Positions 18,344 to 28,042 are shown, numbered from the stretch's first letter. The stretch: 64,000 nucleotides of DNA from CBDCAS01 sp965214015 (GCA_965214015.1 CBDCAS010000020.1:124001-188000); one strand, 5' to 3'. Numbers and translations are program-made. Notes: a model not told the origin generated them from the letters alone.

Positions 18344-19417
18344 ATGCTTGAACACCCTTTAACCTACTGGCTGCTTTTCAGTCATAGCAAGCTTATCTAT
18401 CAACATTCCATCACAGAAATCGTACAACACTACCAAGACCCAGAATATTTTATAAGAGATAATATAAAGACTTTTGATAGGTTTAAAAAGACAGATTGGT
18501 CCTTGATAGAGCAGGCTTGCCGTTGGGCCGATATGCCTAATCAGCAGATCCTTACTTTCAACGACCCCGCCTATCCTCATTTGCTCAAAGAAATTGCTTA
18601 CCCACCTCCGATTCTCTATGTACAGGGACTATTAGAAACACTAAGATTACCTCAAATCGCAGTCGTTGGCAGCCGATATCCAAGTCACTCAGGCCTTAGT
18701 ATTACAGAGTTTTTTACTAAAGACCTGGTTCAAGCAGGACTTTGCATTACAAGTGGCCTAGCCACTGGCATCGATGGTATCAGCCATAAAGCAGCCCTAA
18801 AATACGGCGGTCGCAGTATTGCTGTTCTAGGGAGTGGCCTGTACAATATTTATCCTAAATGTCATGCTGATTTGAGCCAACGCATAATTAAACAAGGCTG
18901 CCTCCTCTCTGAGTTTCCGCTAAATGCAAAACCCTATAAAAAGAACTTCCCCCAACGAAACCGTATCATCAGCGGCTTATCACTGGGCACCTTAGTGGTT
19001 GAGGCAAAACAGCGTAGCGGTTCACTGATCACAGCACATTATGCAGCTGAGCAAGGACGTGATGTCTTTGCTGTTCCTGGATCCATACGTCATGCTTTAT
19101 CACAAGGGTGCCATCAATTACTTCGTGAAGGCGCTCTACTCGTAGAATCTGCCCAAGATATCATTAACTCCTTAAGCATTGTACTCACTAAAAGTGCCTC
19201 TAAAGCAGCGATTGTCAAAGAAAATAGCAGTGGCATTAAGAAGCTCAACAAGCAGCAACAACAATTATTGGCCTGTGTTGATTATGAAGGGTGCTCTATT
19301 GATAAAATTATTGAAAGAAGTGGGGTTTCTACTGATAAAACAGCTCGCCTGTTGTTAAATCTCGAATTACATGGTTATATAAGTTCAACCTATCGAGGAT
19401 ATGTGCGAGTCAAATAA
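18344..19417 (+). CDS. dprA: DNA-processing protein DprA
   Basis: Binds incoming single-stranded DNA during natural transformation and loads RecA. An N-terminal helical region is followed by the Rossmann-like core with VVGSRYPSHSG, GLATGIDGISHKAAL, IAVLGSGLYNIYP, GCLLSEFPLNAKPYKKNFPQRNRIISGLS and VFAVPGSI. A C-terminal winged-helix DML1-like domain (about 290-357) is present. The 357-residue length is normal. The stop overlaps the smg start (TAATG). With comM at 37.6 kb it suggests at least part of a competence pathway is kept. Confidence 0.95.
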   Translation: MLEHPLTYWLLFSHSKLIYQHSITEIVQHYQDPEYFIRDNIKTFDRFKKTDWSLIEQACRWADMPNQQILTFNDPAYPHLLKEIAYPPPILYVQGLLETLRLPQIAVVGSRYPSHSGLSITEFFTKDLVQAGLCITSGLATGIDGISHKAALKYGGRSIAVLGSGLYNIYPKCHADLSQRIIKQGCLLSEFPLNAKPYKKNFPQRNRIISGLSLGTLVVEAKQRSGSLITAHYAAEQGRDVFAVPGSIRHALSQGCHQLLREGALLVESAQDIINSLSIVLTKSASKAAIVKENSSGIKKLNKQQQQLLACVDYEGCSIDKIIERSGVSTDKTARLLLNLELHGYISSTYRGYVRVK

Positions 19418-19899
19418 TGAAAGAAAAATGTGTCTTAAATGTTCTAATTTACCTATTCCACAAGTATGTGAAAAACGAAGGTTGTGAACTGGATCAAGAT
19501 CTCAACTATATCATCAAGGCGCTAGAAAAAACTGGCGGCTCACCGACTGCAGCTCAACAAGTAAGCTCTTGGCCAGAGACACCGGCTAAAGAAGATAATA
19601 CTCAATTAATTCGCTCACCACAACTAACCTCTACGCGTGTTTTTATATCCGAAGAAAAAGACGCGATTGATCTTGAATGCTTAGACCTCATCATTTCTCT
19701 TGAACAGCAAGGAATACTGACGCCCGAAACTCGTGAAATCGTTATGAATCAAGTGCTTGCCTTAGAATCATTGTTACTTAATATCAATTCGCTCAAATGG
19801 ATCATACTCGTAGTGTTAGTAAATCAACAGAGCCCTGAAAATGCACTCACTTGCATGGAGTTGCTTACCTTAGATGATACACTGGGTGGAGTGCATTAA
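19417..19899 (+). CDS. smg: Smg family protein (DUF494)
   Basis: A 160-residue acidic helical protein of the Smg family, found between dprA and topA in many gammaproteobacteria. Family features are the N-terminal VLIYLFHKYV and the C-terminal LESLLLNINSLKWIILVVLVNQQSPE with LTLDDTLGGVH. The biochemical role is not established. It overlaps both neighbours by single bases, so dprA, smg and topA form a tightly coupled unit. Confidence 0.9.
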   Translation: MKEKCVLNVLIYLFHKYVKNEGCELDQDLNYIIKALEKTGGSPTAAQQVSSWPETPAKEDNTQLIRSPQLTSTRVFISEEKDAIDLECLDLIISLEQQGILTPETREIVMNQVLALESLLLNINSLKWIILVVLVNQQSPENALTCMELLTLDDTLGGVH

Positions 19900-22193
19900 T
19901 GGCAAAACACCTTGTGATTGTAGAATCACCAGCTAAAGCCAAAACGATACAAAAATACCTTGGAAAAGATTTTAAAGTTATGGCTTCTTATGGTCATGTT
20001 CGTGACTTAATCCCTAAAGAAGGGGCAGTTGATGTCACACATAATTTCAAAATGCATTATCAAGACATTGAACGAAATCAAAATCATATCAGTGCTATTG
20101 AGAAAAGTTTAAAGGTTTGTAATAGTATCCTCCTGGCACCTGATCCAGATCGTGAGGGAGAAGCGATCGCATGGCATATCCAAGAGCTGCTAACACAGCG
20201 AGGTGCATTAAAAAACAAAATCGTAGGACGCGTTGTCTTTCATGAAATTACTAAACGTGCCATTCAGCAGGCAATCGAGCACCCACGTCAAATTTCAATG
20301 GACTTAGTCAATGCACAACAAGCACGTCGTGCACTTGACTATCTAGTCGGCTTTACACTATCTCCCTTATTATGGAAAAAAATTCGTGCTGGTTTATCCG
20401 CAGGACGGGTACAAAGTCCTGCACTGCGCATGATTGTTGAGCGCGATAAAGACATTGAAGACTTTATAAGCCGAGAATATTGGACAATACACGCTAAAGT
20501 TCATACGGGTAAAGCAGAATTCTTATCTCGTCTTATTCAACATAAAGGTGAAAAAATTGAGCAATTCACCGTTACCAATAGCAAAGAATCACAAAAAATA
20601 ACGGACGCTATTATTCAAGAAGCCAACGGAATACTTCACATTACTAAAGTAAATAAGCGTGAGCGCAAACGTCAGCCTGCTGCACCATTTATTACATCCA
20701 CATTGCAACAAGAGGCAGCACGCAAACTAGGCTTTTCTACACAAAGAACTATGCAAATCGCACAACAACTATATGAAGGAATTGATATCGGTGAAGGGCC
20801 GATGGGCTTAATTACTTATATGCGTACCGATTCTGTTAGTTTAGCGCAAGAAGCACTCCAAGATATTCGCCAATGTATTGAACAACGTTATGGAAAAGAG
20901 GATCTGCCCAAAACCACTCGAAGCTATAAAACAAAAACAAAAAATGCACAAGAAGCACATGAAGCGATTCGCCCAACTTCCATTATGCGCCTCCCTGATG
21001 ATATTAAAGCTAAACTTAAGATCGAACAATATAAATTATATCGCCTGATTTGGAAGCGTACCATTGCTTGCCAAATGATCGATGCTACCATTCATACTGT
21101 TGCTGTTGATCTAAGCGTTAACGATACGATCTTTCGCGCCAATGGCTCAATGATTGCAAACCCTGGATTCATTAAAGTGTATCAAGAAACGGAAGATGAT
21201 AAAAAAAAGGAGGAGAGTGATGGGAAAATGTTACCTCCTTTAGAAGAAGGGCAAACAGTTAACATTCAAGAAATTTTTGGTGAACAACATTTCACAGAAC
21301 CACCACCGCGTTACACTGAAGCCAGTCTAGTAAAAACTTTAGAAGAATACGGCATCGGCCGCCCATCCACCTATGCCAGCATCATTTCTACTTTAAAAAA
21401 TCGCCAATATGTGACCATTGAGAATAAGCGGTTTAAAGCCACTGATGTTGCTATCGTTGTGAGTCGTTTTTTAACTCACTATTTTACACAATATGTTGAT
21501 TATCATTTTACTGCCAAATTAGAAGACGAACTAGATGCCATCTCACGCGGTGATAAAGCATGGATTCCCTTGCTAGAGTCTTTTTGGGCTCCTTTTAAAG
21601 AACGCATTGACCATACCGCTGATAATGTGCAACGCCGTGATATTACTCAGGAAATGATCGATGAAGTATGTCCCAAATGCGGCAAACAATTATCCATTCG
21701 CTTGGGCAAACGCGGGCGATTTATCGGTTGTACTAGCTATCCTGATTGTGATTATACGCGCAACTTAAATAATACACCGGCTACTGATGAGCCAGAAGTT
21801 ATTAATGATCGCCAATGCCCAAAATGTCAATCTAACCTTATTATTAAACAAGGTCGCTATGGTAAGTTCATTGGCTGCAGCGATTACCCTAATTGTCATC
21901 ACATGGAACCTTTAGAACCCCCAAAAGATACAGAAATTAGCTGCCCTCAATGTCACAAAGGCACAATTTATGAACGTAAATCTCGCCGCGGAAAAGTATT
22001 TTTCTCTTGTGAACGTTACCCTAATTGTCAATATGCCATTTGGAACAAACCAATAGCTGAGCCTTGTCCTAAGTGTCAATGGCCTATTCTATCTGTAAAA
22101 ACAACAAAGCGTGCGGGTACTGAAAAAGTATGCCCACAAAAAAACTGTAATTTTTCTAAACCTTATCCTGAAGGAGGATCTAAAAATGACTAA
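19899..22193 (+). CDS. topA: DNA topoisomerase I
   Basis: A type IA topoisomerase that relaxes negative supercoils. The TOPRIM domain (KHLVIVESPAKAKTIQKYL at 3-21, DPDREGEAIAWH) is followed by the central gate with the catalytic tyrosine in GLITYMRTDSV (Tyr307). Four C-terminal zinc-finger-like modules start near base 21667, each with a C-x2-C ... C-x4/5-C pattern. The 764-residue length is complete. A strong AAGGAGG near its 3' end serves the overlapping purE. Confidence 0.96.
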   Translation: MAKHLVIVESPAKAKTIQKYLGKDFKVMASYGHVRDLIPKEGAVDVTHNFKMHYQDIERNQNHISAIEKSLKVCNSILLAPDPDREGEAIAWHIQELLTQRGALKNKIVGRVVFHEITKRAIQQAIEHPRQISMDLVNAQQARRALDYLVGFTLSPLLWKKIRAGLSAGRVQSPALRMIVERDKDIEDFISREYWTIHAKVHTGKAEFLSRLIQHKGEKIEQFTVTNSKESQKITDAIIQEANGILHITKVNKRERKRQPAAPFITSTLQQEAARKLGFSTQRTMQIAQQLYEGIDIGEGPMGLITYMRTDSVSLAQEALQDIRQCIEQRYGKEDLPKTTRSYKTKTKNAQEAHEAIRPTSIMRLPDDIKAKLKIEQYKLYRLIWKRTIACQMIDATIHTVAVDLSVNDTIFRANGSMIANPGFIKVYQETEDDKKKEESDGKMLPPLEEGQTVNIQEIFGEQHFTEPPPRYTEASLVKTLEEYGIGRPSTYASIISTLKNRQYVTIENKRFKATDVAIVVSRFLTHYFTQYVDYHFTAKLEDELDAISRGDKAWIPLLESFWAPFKERIDHTADNVQRRDITQEMIDEVCPKCGKQLSIRLGKRGRFIGCTSYPDCDYTRNLNNTPATDEPEVINDRQCPKCQSNLIIKQGRYGKFIGCSDYPNCHHMEPLEPPKDTEISCPQCHKGTIYERKSRRGKVFFSCERYPNCQYAIWNKPIAEPCPKCQWPILSVKTTKRAGTEKVCPQKNCNFSKPYPEGGSKND
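22174..22180 (+). promoter_or_regulatory. strong ribosome-binding site deciding the purE start
   Basis: An AAGGAGG-type Shine-Dalgarno sequence inside the last codons of topA, about eight bases before the ATG at 22186. It selects that ATG over an in-frame ATG at 22111, which would add 25 residues read from topA sequence. Confidence 0.7.
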
Positions 22194-22683
22194 ACCCTGG
22201 GTCGCCGTTATGATGGGATCTGATAGTGATCTTGACACTATACAAACATGCCTTGATACATTAAAAGAACTCGCTATATCACATGAAGCACACATTTTAT
22301 CAGCACATCGCACACCCGATTTAACCGCGAACTATGTGAAAGAAGCAGAACAACGTGGTTGCGCTGTCTATATTGCAGCGGCAGGACTGGCAGCTCACCT
22401 CGCCGGTGCGGTAGCTGCCAATACCATAAAACCTGTCATTGGTATTCCATTAAACGCCGGTACTTTAGGGGGGCTAGATGCCTTACTAGCGACTGTGCAA
22501 ATGCCAGGAGGCACACCTGTTGCAACAACTACAATTGGCAAGGCAGGCGCAAAAAATGCAGCGATATTGGCAGCTGAGATTCTTGCAATTAGCGATACAA
22601 CACTCGCTAGTAAACTCATCGCTATGCGAGAAAAAAAGCGCCAATCTTTACAAGCGGCTGATCAAAAATTACAAAAAACATAA
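22186..22683 (+). CDS. purE: N5-carboxyaminoimidazole ribonucleotide mutase PurE
   Basis: Rearranges N5-CAIR to CAIR in de novo purine synthesis. The 165-residue product from the ATG at 22186 has the nucleotide site VMMGSDSDLDTIQ near the N-terminus, the SAHRTPD catalytic segment, and the AAAGLAAHLAGAVAANT and IPLNAGTLGGLDALLATVQMPGGTPV blocks that form the octamer active site. The class is the bacterial mutase type that needs PurK, but no purK follows; it must be elsewhere or absent. The start lies within the topA stop region, so the genes are coupled. Confidence 0.93.
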   Translation: MTKPWVAVMMGSDSDLDTIQTCLDTLKELAISHEAHILSAHRTPDLTANYVKEAEQRGCAVYIAAAGLAAHLAGAVAANTIKPVIGIPLNAGTLGGLDALLATVQMPGGTPVATTTIGKAGAKNAAILAAEILAISDTTLASKLIAMREKKRQSLQAADQKLQKT

Positions 22684-22724
22684 CAACGAGTCACAAAACT
22701 CAGATTGCTCAGGCTATAGCAGCC

Positions 22725-23246
22725 TTGGATCAGGGTGGGGTCATTGCTTATCCTACTGAAGCTGTGTATGGACTCGGTTGTGACCCTTTTAACGCTCACG
22801 CGATTGCTAAAATCTTACAGCTTAAGCAACGCTCTATTGAGAAAGGATTTATTCTGATTGCAGAACGCTGGGAACAAGTAGCCTCGCTAGTGCTACCCAT
22901 TAAGCCACGTGCTCTACATCAAGTTCTAGATACCTGGCCTGGACCTATTACCTGGGTGTTTCCTGCCAACAAAGATACAGTGCCGAAATGGATCCAGGGG
23001 CAACATCAAGGAATCGCAATTCGAATTAGCAATCATCCCATTGTACAGGCATTGTGTTACCAATTTAAAAAGCCGCTAGTCTCCACTAGTGCTAATATTC
23101 AAGGACAACCACCAATCCGTGATGCACACACGGTAAAAATGACCTTTGGTCACCAAATTAACGTTATTATTGATGGTAAGTTAGGCTCTCAAATACATCC
23201 AACCACCATTAAAGATGCAATAACCGGAGAAGTAATTAGAAAGTAA
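22725..23246 (+). CDS. tsaC: threonylcarbamoyl-AMP synthase TsaC (YrdC/Sua5 family), start uncertain
   Basis: Makes threonylcarbamoyl-AMP for the t6A modification at position 37 of ANN-decoding tRNAs. Family landmarks are GVIAYPTEAVYGLGCDP, KILQLKQRSIEKGFILIA, TWPGPITWVFPA and LVSTSANIQGQPPI. The conservative start is the TTG at 22725 (173 residues). The frame stays open and homologous upstream (TQIAQAIAALDQG), with no ATG or GTG before the purE stop. Translation may therefore begin at a rare codon, such as the ATA at 22680 (ATAA overlap with purE), giving about 188 residues, close to the E. coli protein. It ends ten bases from the convergent kinase gene. Confidence 0.88.
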   Translation: MDQGGVIAYPTEAVYGLGCDPFNAHAIAKILQLKQRSIEKGFILIAERWEQVASLVLPIKPRALHQVLDTWPGPITWVFPANKDTVPKWIQGQHQGIAIRISNHPIVQALCYQFKKPLVSTSANIQGQPPIRDAHTVKMTFGHQINVIIDGKLGSQIHPTTIKDAITGEVIRK

Positions 23247-23256
23247 GGGATCTCGC

Positions 23257-24528
23257 TTAAGAAGATAACATTTCCAGCTCAATGATAACGCGCAACCCAT
23301 GTGGACGCCGGTTAGATAAAGTAATTTTTCCACCATGGGCTTCAATAATATCTCGTGTAACAGCCAATCCCAAACCCACACCTCCGGTATCGCGTGACCG
23401 AGATTGCTCTGCTCGATAAAATGCAGTGAATACTTGTTCTAACTCACCCTCAGGAATACCTGGTCCATTATCATCGATGCGAATAATCACCGAGCGATGC
23501 CGTGCAAAAATCATAGCACTTACACTTTGAGCATAGCGAATCGCATTATAAATTAAATTGGTAAAGGCTCGCTTTAGTGCAATTGGGCGACCTAGAAAGG
23601 GAATACGATTTTGGCGACTATAGAAATTAACATTGTGTCCACGATCATGAGCGTCCATACAAATGGAATGTAATAACGAGACCAAGTCCAGAGGCTTTTT
23701 ATGTTCTTTACCTGCATCATCACGCGCAAATGATAAAGTCTCTCGAATCATAGTTTCCATCTCATCCAAATCGTGTAAATACTCTTTACCCAATTTCTCA
23801 TCATCAATAAACTGTGTACGTAATTTCATTCGCGTAATGGGAGTCCGTAAATCATGTGAAATAGCAGCCAACATTTGGGTTCGATCGCGAATCAGCTTTT
23901 GTATTCGATCCTGCATTTCATTCATCGCTTTTGCTGTCTTTCGTACTACTGAAGGACCATTAATGTCAATCGGACTGGAATGCAAATCCATACTCAAGCG
24001 TTTTGCAGCTCGTTTAAAATCTTCCAGTGGACGTGTAAAACGATTGACTGACCAACCTGCAATCAAAACCGTTCCAAATACAATAATCTCAATACATACC
24101 AACATAAGACGTTGTAATAATTGAGTAGACTTAGCGGTTGCTTTTAAATTGAGCCACTTATCATTATCTAATCGAATCGATGCTTCAAATGAAGATAATT
24201 TATTACGCAGTGTTTCTGAAATTTCCCAGAATGAAATATGTTTAAATTGTATTTTCCACTTTGGATGTGTCGATAAGCTTACACTTAAACCTGGATCAGC
24301 CATGGCAGAGACAGCATGTTGCCGATTGGCATCAGGCATTGCCTCAACAAGATAAATCGCATTTATAATTTTTTGAACCATGGCATCATGATGCACGGTT
24401 CGTTGCACTAAACGATTATTTTGTATGTAGAAATACATTAAACTCAAATGTAGCGCAATGACTACTGATACAACAATCAAAGCTGTTTTACCACTGATGC
24501 CCCGATACAACACTTTTAACAAGTTCAT
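23257..24528 (-). CDS. EnvZ-like sensor histidine kinase
   Basis: A membrane sensor kinase. Using the ATG at 24528 (one base after the regulator's stop; a GTG six codons earlier is the alternative), it has a transmembrane segment near residues 15-34, a periplasmic sensor of about 105 residues, a second transmembrane segment, a HAMP domain, and the phosphoacceptor H-box AAISHDLRTPITRMKLRTQF. The catalytic domain has NLIYNAIRYAQ, DDNGPGIPEGE, GGVGLGLAVTRDIIEAHGG (N, G1 and G2 boxes). The H-box sequence is close to EnvZ, suggesting an OmpR/EnvZ-type osmotic or envelope sensor. The signal is unknown. Confidence 0.88.
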   Translation of the reverse strand: MNLLKVLYRGISGKTALIVVSVVIALHLSLMYFYIQNNRLVQRTVHHDAMVQKIINAIYLVEAMPDANRQHAVSAMADPGLSVSLSTHPKWKIQFKHISFWEISETLRNKLSSFEASIRLDNDKWLNLKATAKSTQLLQRLMLVCIEIIVFGTVLIAGWSVNRFTRPLEDFKRAAKRLSMDLHSSPIDINGPSVVRKTAKAMNEMQDRIQKLIRDRTQMLAAISHDLRTPITRMKLRTQFIDDEKLGKEYLHDLDEMETMIRETLSFARDDAGKEHKKPLDLVSLLHSICMDAHDRGHNVNFYSRQNRIPFLGRPIALKRAFTNLIYNAIRYAQSVSAMIFARHRSVIIRIDDNGPGIPEGELEQVFTAFYRAEQSRSRDTGGVGLGLAVTRDIIEAHGGKITLSNRRPHGLRVIIELEMLSS

Positions 24529-24529
24529 A

Positions 24530-25261
24530 TCAACAACGCTCAACACTTGTCGCTAATATATAACCACCACCACGAATAGTTTTAATAAATGTTGGATTTT
24601 TAGGGTCTTTCTCAATTTTTGAACGCAGTCGACTAATCTGAATATCAATACTACGATCAAAGGGGGCTGCAGAACGACTGCGTGTTAAAGATAACAAACG
24701 ATCACGACTTAGTACCTGTTGTGGTCTTTCTAAAAAAGCAAGTAACAACAGATACTCACCATTGCTTAAAGAAATTTCTAAATAATCAGGGGACCTTAAT
24801 CGTCGTGCTGTTTTATCCAGCTCCCATTTTTCAAATCGCAAAATGACATGCTCTTGCATTTGATTAGAATCATCAAATCGACTGCGCCTTAAGATTGCTT
24901 TAATACGTGCTAACAGCTCACGAGGATTAAAGGGCTTACTAAGATAATCATCAGCTCCCATTTCCAGACCCAAAATACGTTCGATTTCTTCACTAATAGC
25001 CGTTAGCATAATAATGGGTACTTGTGATTGAGCACGTAATTGACGACACAAGGCCATACCATCTTCACCAGGTAACATAATGTCAAGAATGATAAGATCA
25101 ACTGGCTGCTGTTCTAAATGACCTCTCATTTCATCCCCATTACGAGCTAACAAGGTATGGTAACCATGTTCACGTAAAAAGCGACCCAGTAGATTACAAA
25201 TGCCATGGTCGTCATCAACAACCAACAGGGTTCGTTGAATATCACGCTGTTCTTTATTCAT
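24530..25261 (-). CDS. OmpR-family response regulator
   Basis: A DNA-binding response regulator, partner of the downstream kinase. The receiver domain has the acidic pocket VVDDDHG (15-21), phosphoacceptor Asp60 in LIILDIMLPGEDG, the switch threonine in MLTAIS and Lys109 in YLSKPF. The winged-helix OmpR/PhoB output domain ends RSIDIQISRLRSKIE...FIKTIRGGGYILA. The protein is 243 residues. It is divergent from argS, and regulator and kinase are separated by one base. Confidence 0.92.
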   Translation of the reverse strand: MNKEQRDIQRTLLVVDDDHGICNLLGRFLREHGYHTLLARNGDEMRGHLEQQPVDLIILDIMLPGEDGMALCRQLRAQSQVPIIMLTAISEEIERILGLEMGADDYLSKPFNPRELLARIKAILRRSRFDDSNQMQEHVILRFEKWELDKTARRLRSPDYLEISLSNGEYLLLLAFLERPQQVLSRDRLLSLTRSRSAAPFDRSIDIQISRLRSKIEKDPKNPTFIKTIRGGGYILATSVERC

Positions 25262-25362
25262 AAAGAAGGATTATATACTGCCCATACTAAAAGAAGCGAA
25301 TTTTAACCTAACAAACAATAACCGATGCTTGACCCTTTCTAATAGCCCCTTATACTGCTAGC

Positions 25363-27117
25363 ATGAAATCACTCATTTATAATATGATAGAAGTTGCCCT
25401 TTCTTCTCTCCAAAACAAAGGACTCCTCCCTAAAACTCTCAAAATTGACATTCAAGTCAGTCGAACACGTAAAGAACAAAATGGTCATTTTGCTTGTAAT
25501 GTTGCCATGATGTTGGCAAAAAAAGCAGGGAAAACGCCGCATGATTTAGCGAACGACATTGTAGAACACCTCCCCCATTCAGATTACATTACTAAAATTC
25601 ATGTTGCCGGACCTGGTTTCATTAATTTCTATCTAGCAGAAGGGACTTTGTACTCTGTTATTCATCAGATACTAGAAGCTGGTGATACTTATGGCCGTTC
25701 TAATAAAGGAGCAAGAAAACACATCCATATAGAGTTTGTTAGTGCAAACCCAACTGGCCCGCTACATGTAGGTCATGGCCGCAGTGCCGCTTATGGTGCT
25801 TGCGTGAGCAACCTACTACAAGCCATAGGCTATAAAGTACATCGTGAATACTATGTCAATGACGCAGGTCGACAGATGCGTATTTTAGCACTGAGCGTTT
25901 GGCTACGTTATTTAGAACAATTCAAAGAACCTATTACACTACCGACCAACGCCTATCAAGGCGACTATATTGTTACGATTGCCAAAAAATTAATTAAACA
26001 ATACGGCAATCAATACCAACATGCTTACTCTGATATCAAAACACACCTATCAGATGCGATACATCATGATAAAGAACAATACATCGATACCCTGATAAAG
26101 GTCATGCAGCAATTAATCGGCCAAAGTGCTTTTGAAATTTTTCAGAACACAGCGTTAGAATCTATTCTATCGGATATAAAAACGGATTTGGAAGAATTTG
26201 ATGTTACCTACGATCAATGGTTTCGTGAAAGCAACCTATTTAAAAAGGGTCTATTAGAGGAAGGGATTCAATTATTAAAAGCTCATGGACATCTTTTTGA
26301 AAAAGAAGGTGCACTGTGGTTTCGTGCCACAGATTATGGTGATGAAAAAGACCGTGTATTATTGCGTGCTAACGGTCAACCTACCTATTTTGCATCAGAT
26401 ATCGCCTATCACCTTTATAAGTACCAACAAAACTACGACGAGATCATTGATATTTTTGGTGCTGACCACCATGGATATATCCAAAGGATTAAAGCCTTTT
26501 TAAAAGGACTTGGTAAAAACCCGAATAAACTTGAAATACTACTGGTACAATTTGCTATTCTCTATCGAGGCAAAGAAAGAATCTCTATGTCAACACGCTC
26601 TGGTGAATTTGTCACACTACGTGAATTGCGTCATGAAGTAGGCAACGATGCAGCACGTTATTTCTATATTATGCGCAAGCCTGAGCAACACCTTGACTTC
26701 GATCTAGAGCTTGCAAAATCAGATTGTAATGAAAATCCAGTATATTATATTCAATATGCACATGCCCGAATATGTAGTGTCTGGAAACAGATGAAAACCA
26801 ACAACATCACCTGGGACAAGGCCAATGGTATCGCCCATTTATCGCTGCTGAATCAAGAAGACGATCATGCTTTAATTCATTTATTATCCCAATATCCAGA
26901 GATTATTTTGAGTGCCGCAACTAATAGAGAACCTCATGTTGTCGCTAATTTTCTTCAGAGCATCGCAAACTTATTTCATAGCTACTATACTTCTTATAGG
27001 TTTATAATAAACCAAAGTACATTGCGTGATGCAAGATTGTGCTTGCTTGCTGCGGTGCAACAAATTATTAAAAATGGACTACACTTGTTAGGGTTATCTG
27101 CTCCCGAATCAATGTAA
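25363..27117 (+). CDS. argS: arginyl-tRNA synthetase
   Basis: A class I synthetase charging tRNA-Arg. The N-terminal Add-1 tRNA-recognition domain precedes VEFVSANPTGPLHVGHGRSAAYG, which carries the HIGH motif as HVGH. The KMSKS loop is replaced by RISMSTRSGEFVTL, as in many ArgS enzymes. The anticodon-binding DALR domain lies at the C-terminus. The 584-residue length is standard. The window also carries a tRNA-Arg(CCG) substrate gene at 32.5 kb. Confidence 0.96.
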   Translation: MKSLIYNMIEVALSSLQNKGLLPKTLKIDIQVSRTRKEQNGHFACNVAMMLAKKAGKTPHDLANDIVEHLPHSDYITKIHVAGPGFINFYLAEGTLYSVIHQILEAGDTYGRSNKGARKHIHIEFVSANPTGPLHVGHGRSAAYGACVSNLLQAIGYKVHREYYVNDAGRQMRILALSVWLRYLEQFKEPITLPTNAYQGDYIVTIAKKLIKQYGNQYQHAYSDIKTHLSDAIHHDKEQYIDTLIKVMQQLIGQSAFEIFQNTALESILSDIKTDLEEFDVTYDQWFRESNLFKKGLLEEGIQLLKAHGHLFEKEGALWFRATDYGDEKDRVLLRANGQPTYFASDIAYHLYKYQQNYDEIIDIFGADHHGYIQRIKAFLKGLGKNPNKLEILLVQFAILYRGKERISMSTRSGEFVTLRELRHEVGNDAARYFYIMRKPEQHLDFDLELAKSDCNENPVYYIQYAHARICSVWKQMKTNNITWDKANGIAHLSLLNQEDDHALIHLLSQYPEIILSAATNREPHVVANFLQSIANLFHSYYTSYRFIINQSTLRDARLCLLAAVQQIIKNGLHLLGLSAPESM

Positions 27118-27135
27118 TTCATAAATGGGTAGCTA

Positions 27136-27408
27136 ATGATAAAAGATTATGCGCAACCTGCTGCAGAGCAGTCAAAGTCTCAGCATTACAAGAGAATAAA
27201 AGTCGCTATCCTCTTTACCACACTCAGCGTTATCGTCTCTGGAATTATTTATCACATCCAGCCTCATAAAACAGCCAAAAAGAAAGCACCTCTAGCAACA
27301 ACTACTCTAGTGAATACCTCTAAAAGAGAAGCTCACCATAACAACTCAATCACTCTTGATTTCTACAGATTACTACCTAACATGAATCGATCACATCAAG
27401 AAAAATAA
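27136..27408 (+). CDS. FtsN-like membrane stub without SPOR domain
   Basis: A 90-residue bitopic protein with a cytoplasmic basic tail, one transmembrane segment (about 25-43), a Lys/Thr-rich linker, and a motif LDFYRLLPNM near the C-terminus resembling the short FY..LP element found in FtsN-like proteins before their SPOR domain. The genomic slot (argS, this gene, hslV, hslU) is exactly where FtsN/SPOR proteins sit in gammaproteobacteria. The peptidoglycan-binding SPOR domain is absent, and the 71 bases to hslV have no room for it. Assignment by synteny and the short motif is tentative. Confidence 0.6.
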   Translation: MIKDYAQPAAEQSKSQHYKRIKVAILFTTLSVIVSGIIYHIQPHKTAKKKAPLATTTLVNTSKREAHHNNSITLDFYRLLPNMNRSHQEK

Positions 27409-27479
27409 GCACTTGCCTTGAAATCTTTAATAAGCAACCTTATCTAGTAGTTCAGTTCATAATACCAAGGTTAAGTACA

Positions 27480-28025
27480 TTGGAACCATTTCACGGCACA
27501 ACGATCTTATCCATTCGTTGCCAAGGCAAAGTAGTCATTGGTGGTGATGGCCAGGTCTCTATGGGCAGCACGATTATGAAAGGTAATGCACGAAAAGTAC
27601 GTCGTCTTTACAATAATCGAGTAATTGCCGGTTTTGCAGGGGCCACTGCTGATGCATTTACTTTATTTGAGCGATTTGAAGGAAAACTAGAAAAGCATTC
27701 AGGTAACTTGATTCGTGCAGCTGTTGAGATGGCAAAAGATTGGCGCACTGATAAAGTACTGCGTCGACTCGAAGCACTGATGGCAGTCGCTGACTCCAAA
27801 GCGTCTTTGATTTTGACGGGCAATGGCGATGTTATTGAACCAGAAAATAATCTCATGGCCATTGGTTCTGGCGGTTCCTTTGCTCAAGCAGCTGCTAGAG
27901 CATTGGTAGACAATACAAACCTAAGCGCACGTGACATCGTAGAAAAAGGACTCTCTATTGCTGCCGACATCTGTGTTTATACGAACCAAAATTTCACTAT
28001 TGAAGAGCTCGAGAGTGAAGTTTAA
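27480..28025 (+). CDS. hslV: ATP-dependent protease subunit HslV
   Basis: The proteolytic dodecamer of the HslUV (ClpQY) protease. Translation starts at a TTG at 27480, with AAGG upstream, because no ATG fits. The five-residue propeptide EPFHG is removed to expose the catalytic threonine of TTILSIR. Conserved blocks VVIGGDGQVSMG, NARKVRRLY and GFAGATADAFTLFERFE complete the fold; the length is 181. It lies 17 bases before hslU, its ATPase partner. Confidence 0.95.
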   Translation: MEPFHGTTILSIRCQGKVVIGGDGQVSMGSTIMKGNARKVRRLYNNRVIAGFAGATADAFTLFERFEGKLEKHSGNLIRAAVEMAKDWRTDKVLRRLEALMAVADSKASLILTGNGDVIEPENNLMAIGSGGSFAQAAARALVDNTNLSARDIVEKGLSIAADICVYTNQNFTIEELESEV

Positions 28026-28042
28026 ATACTCTGGGAAATTAC

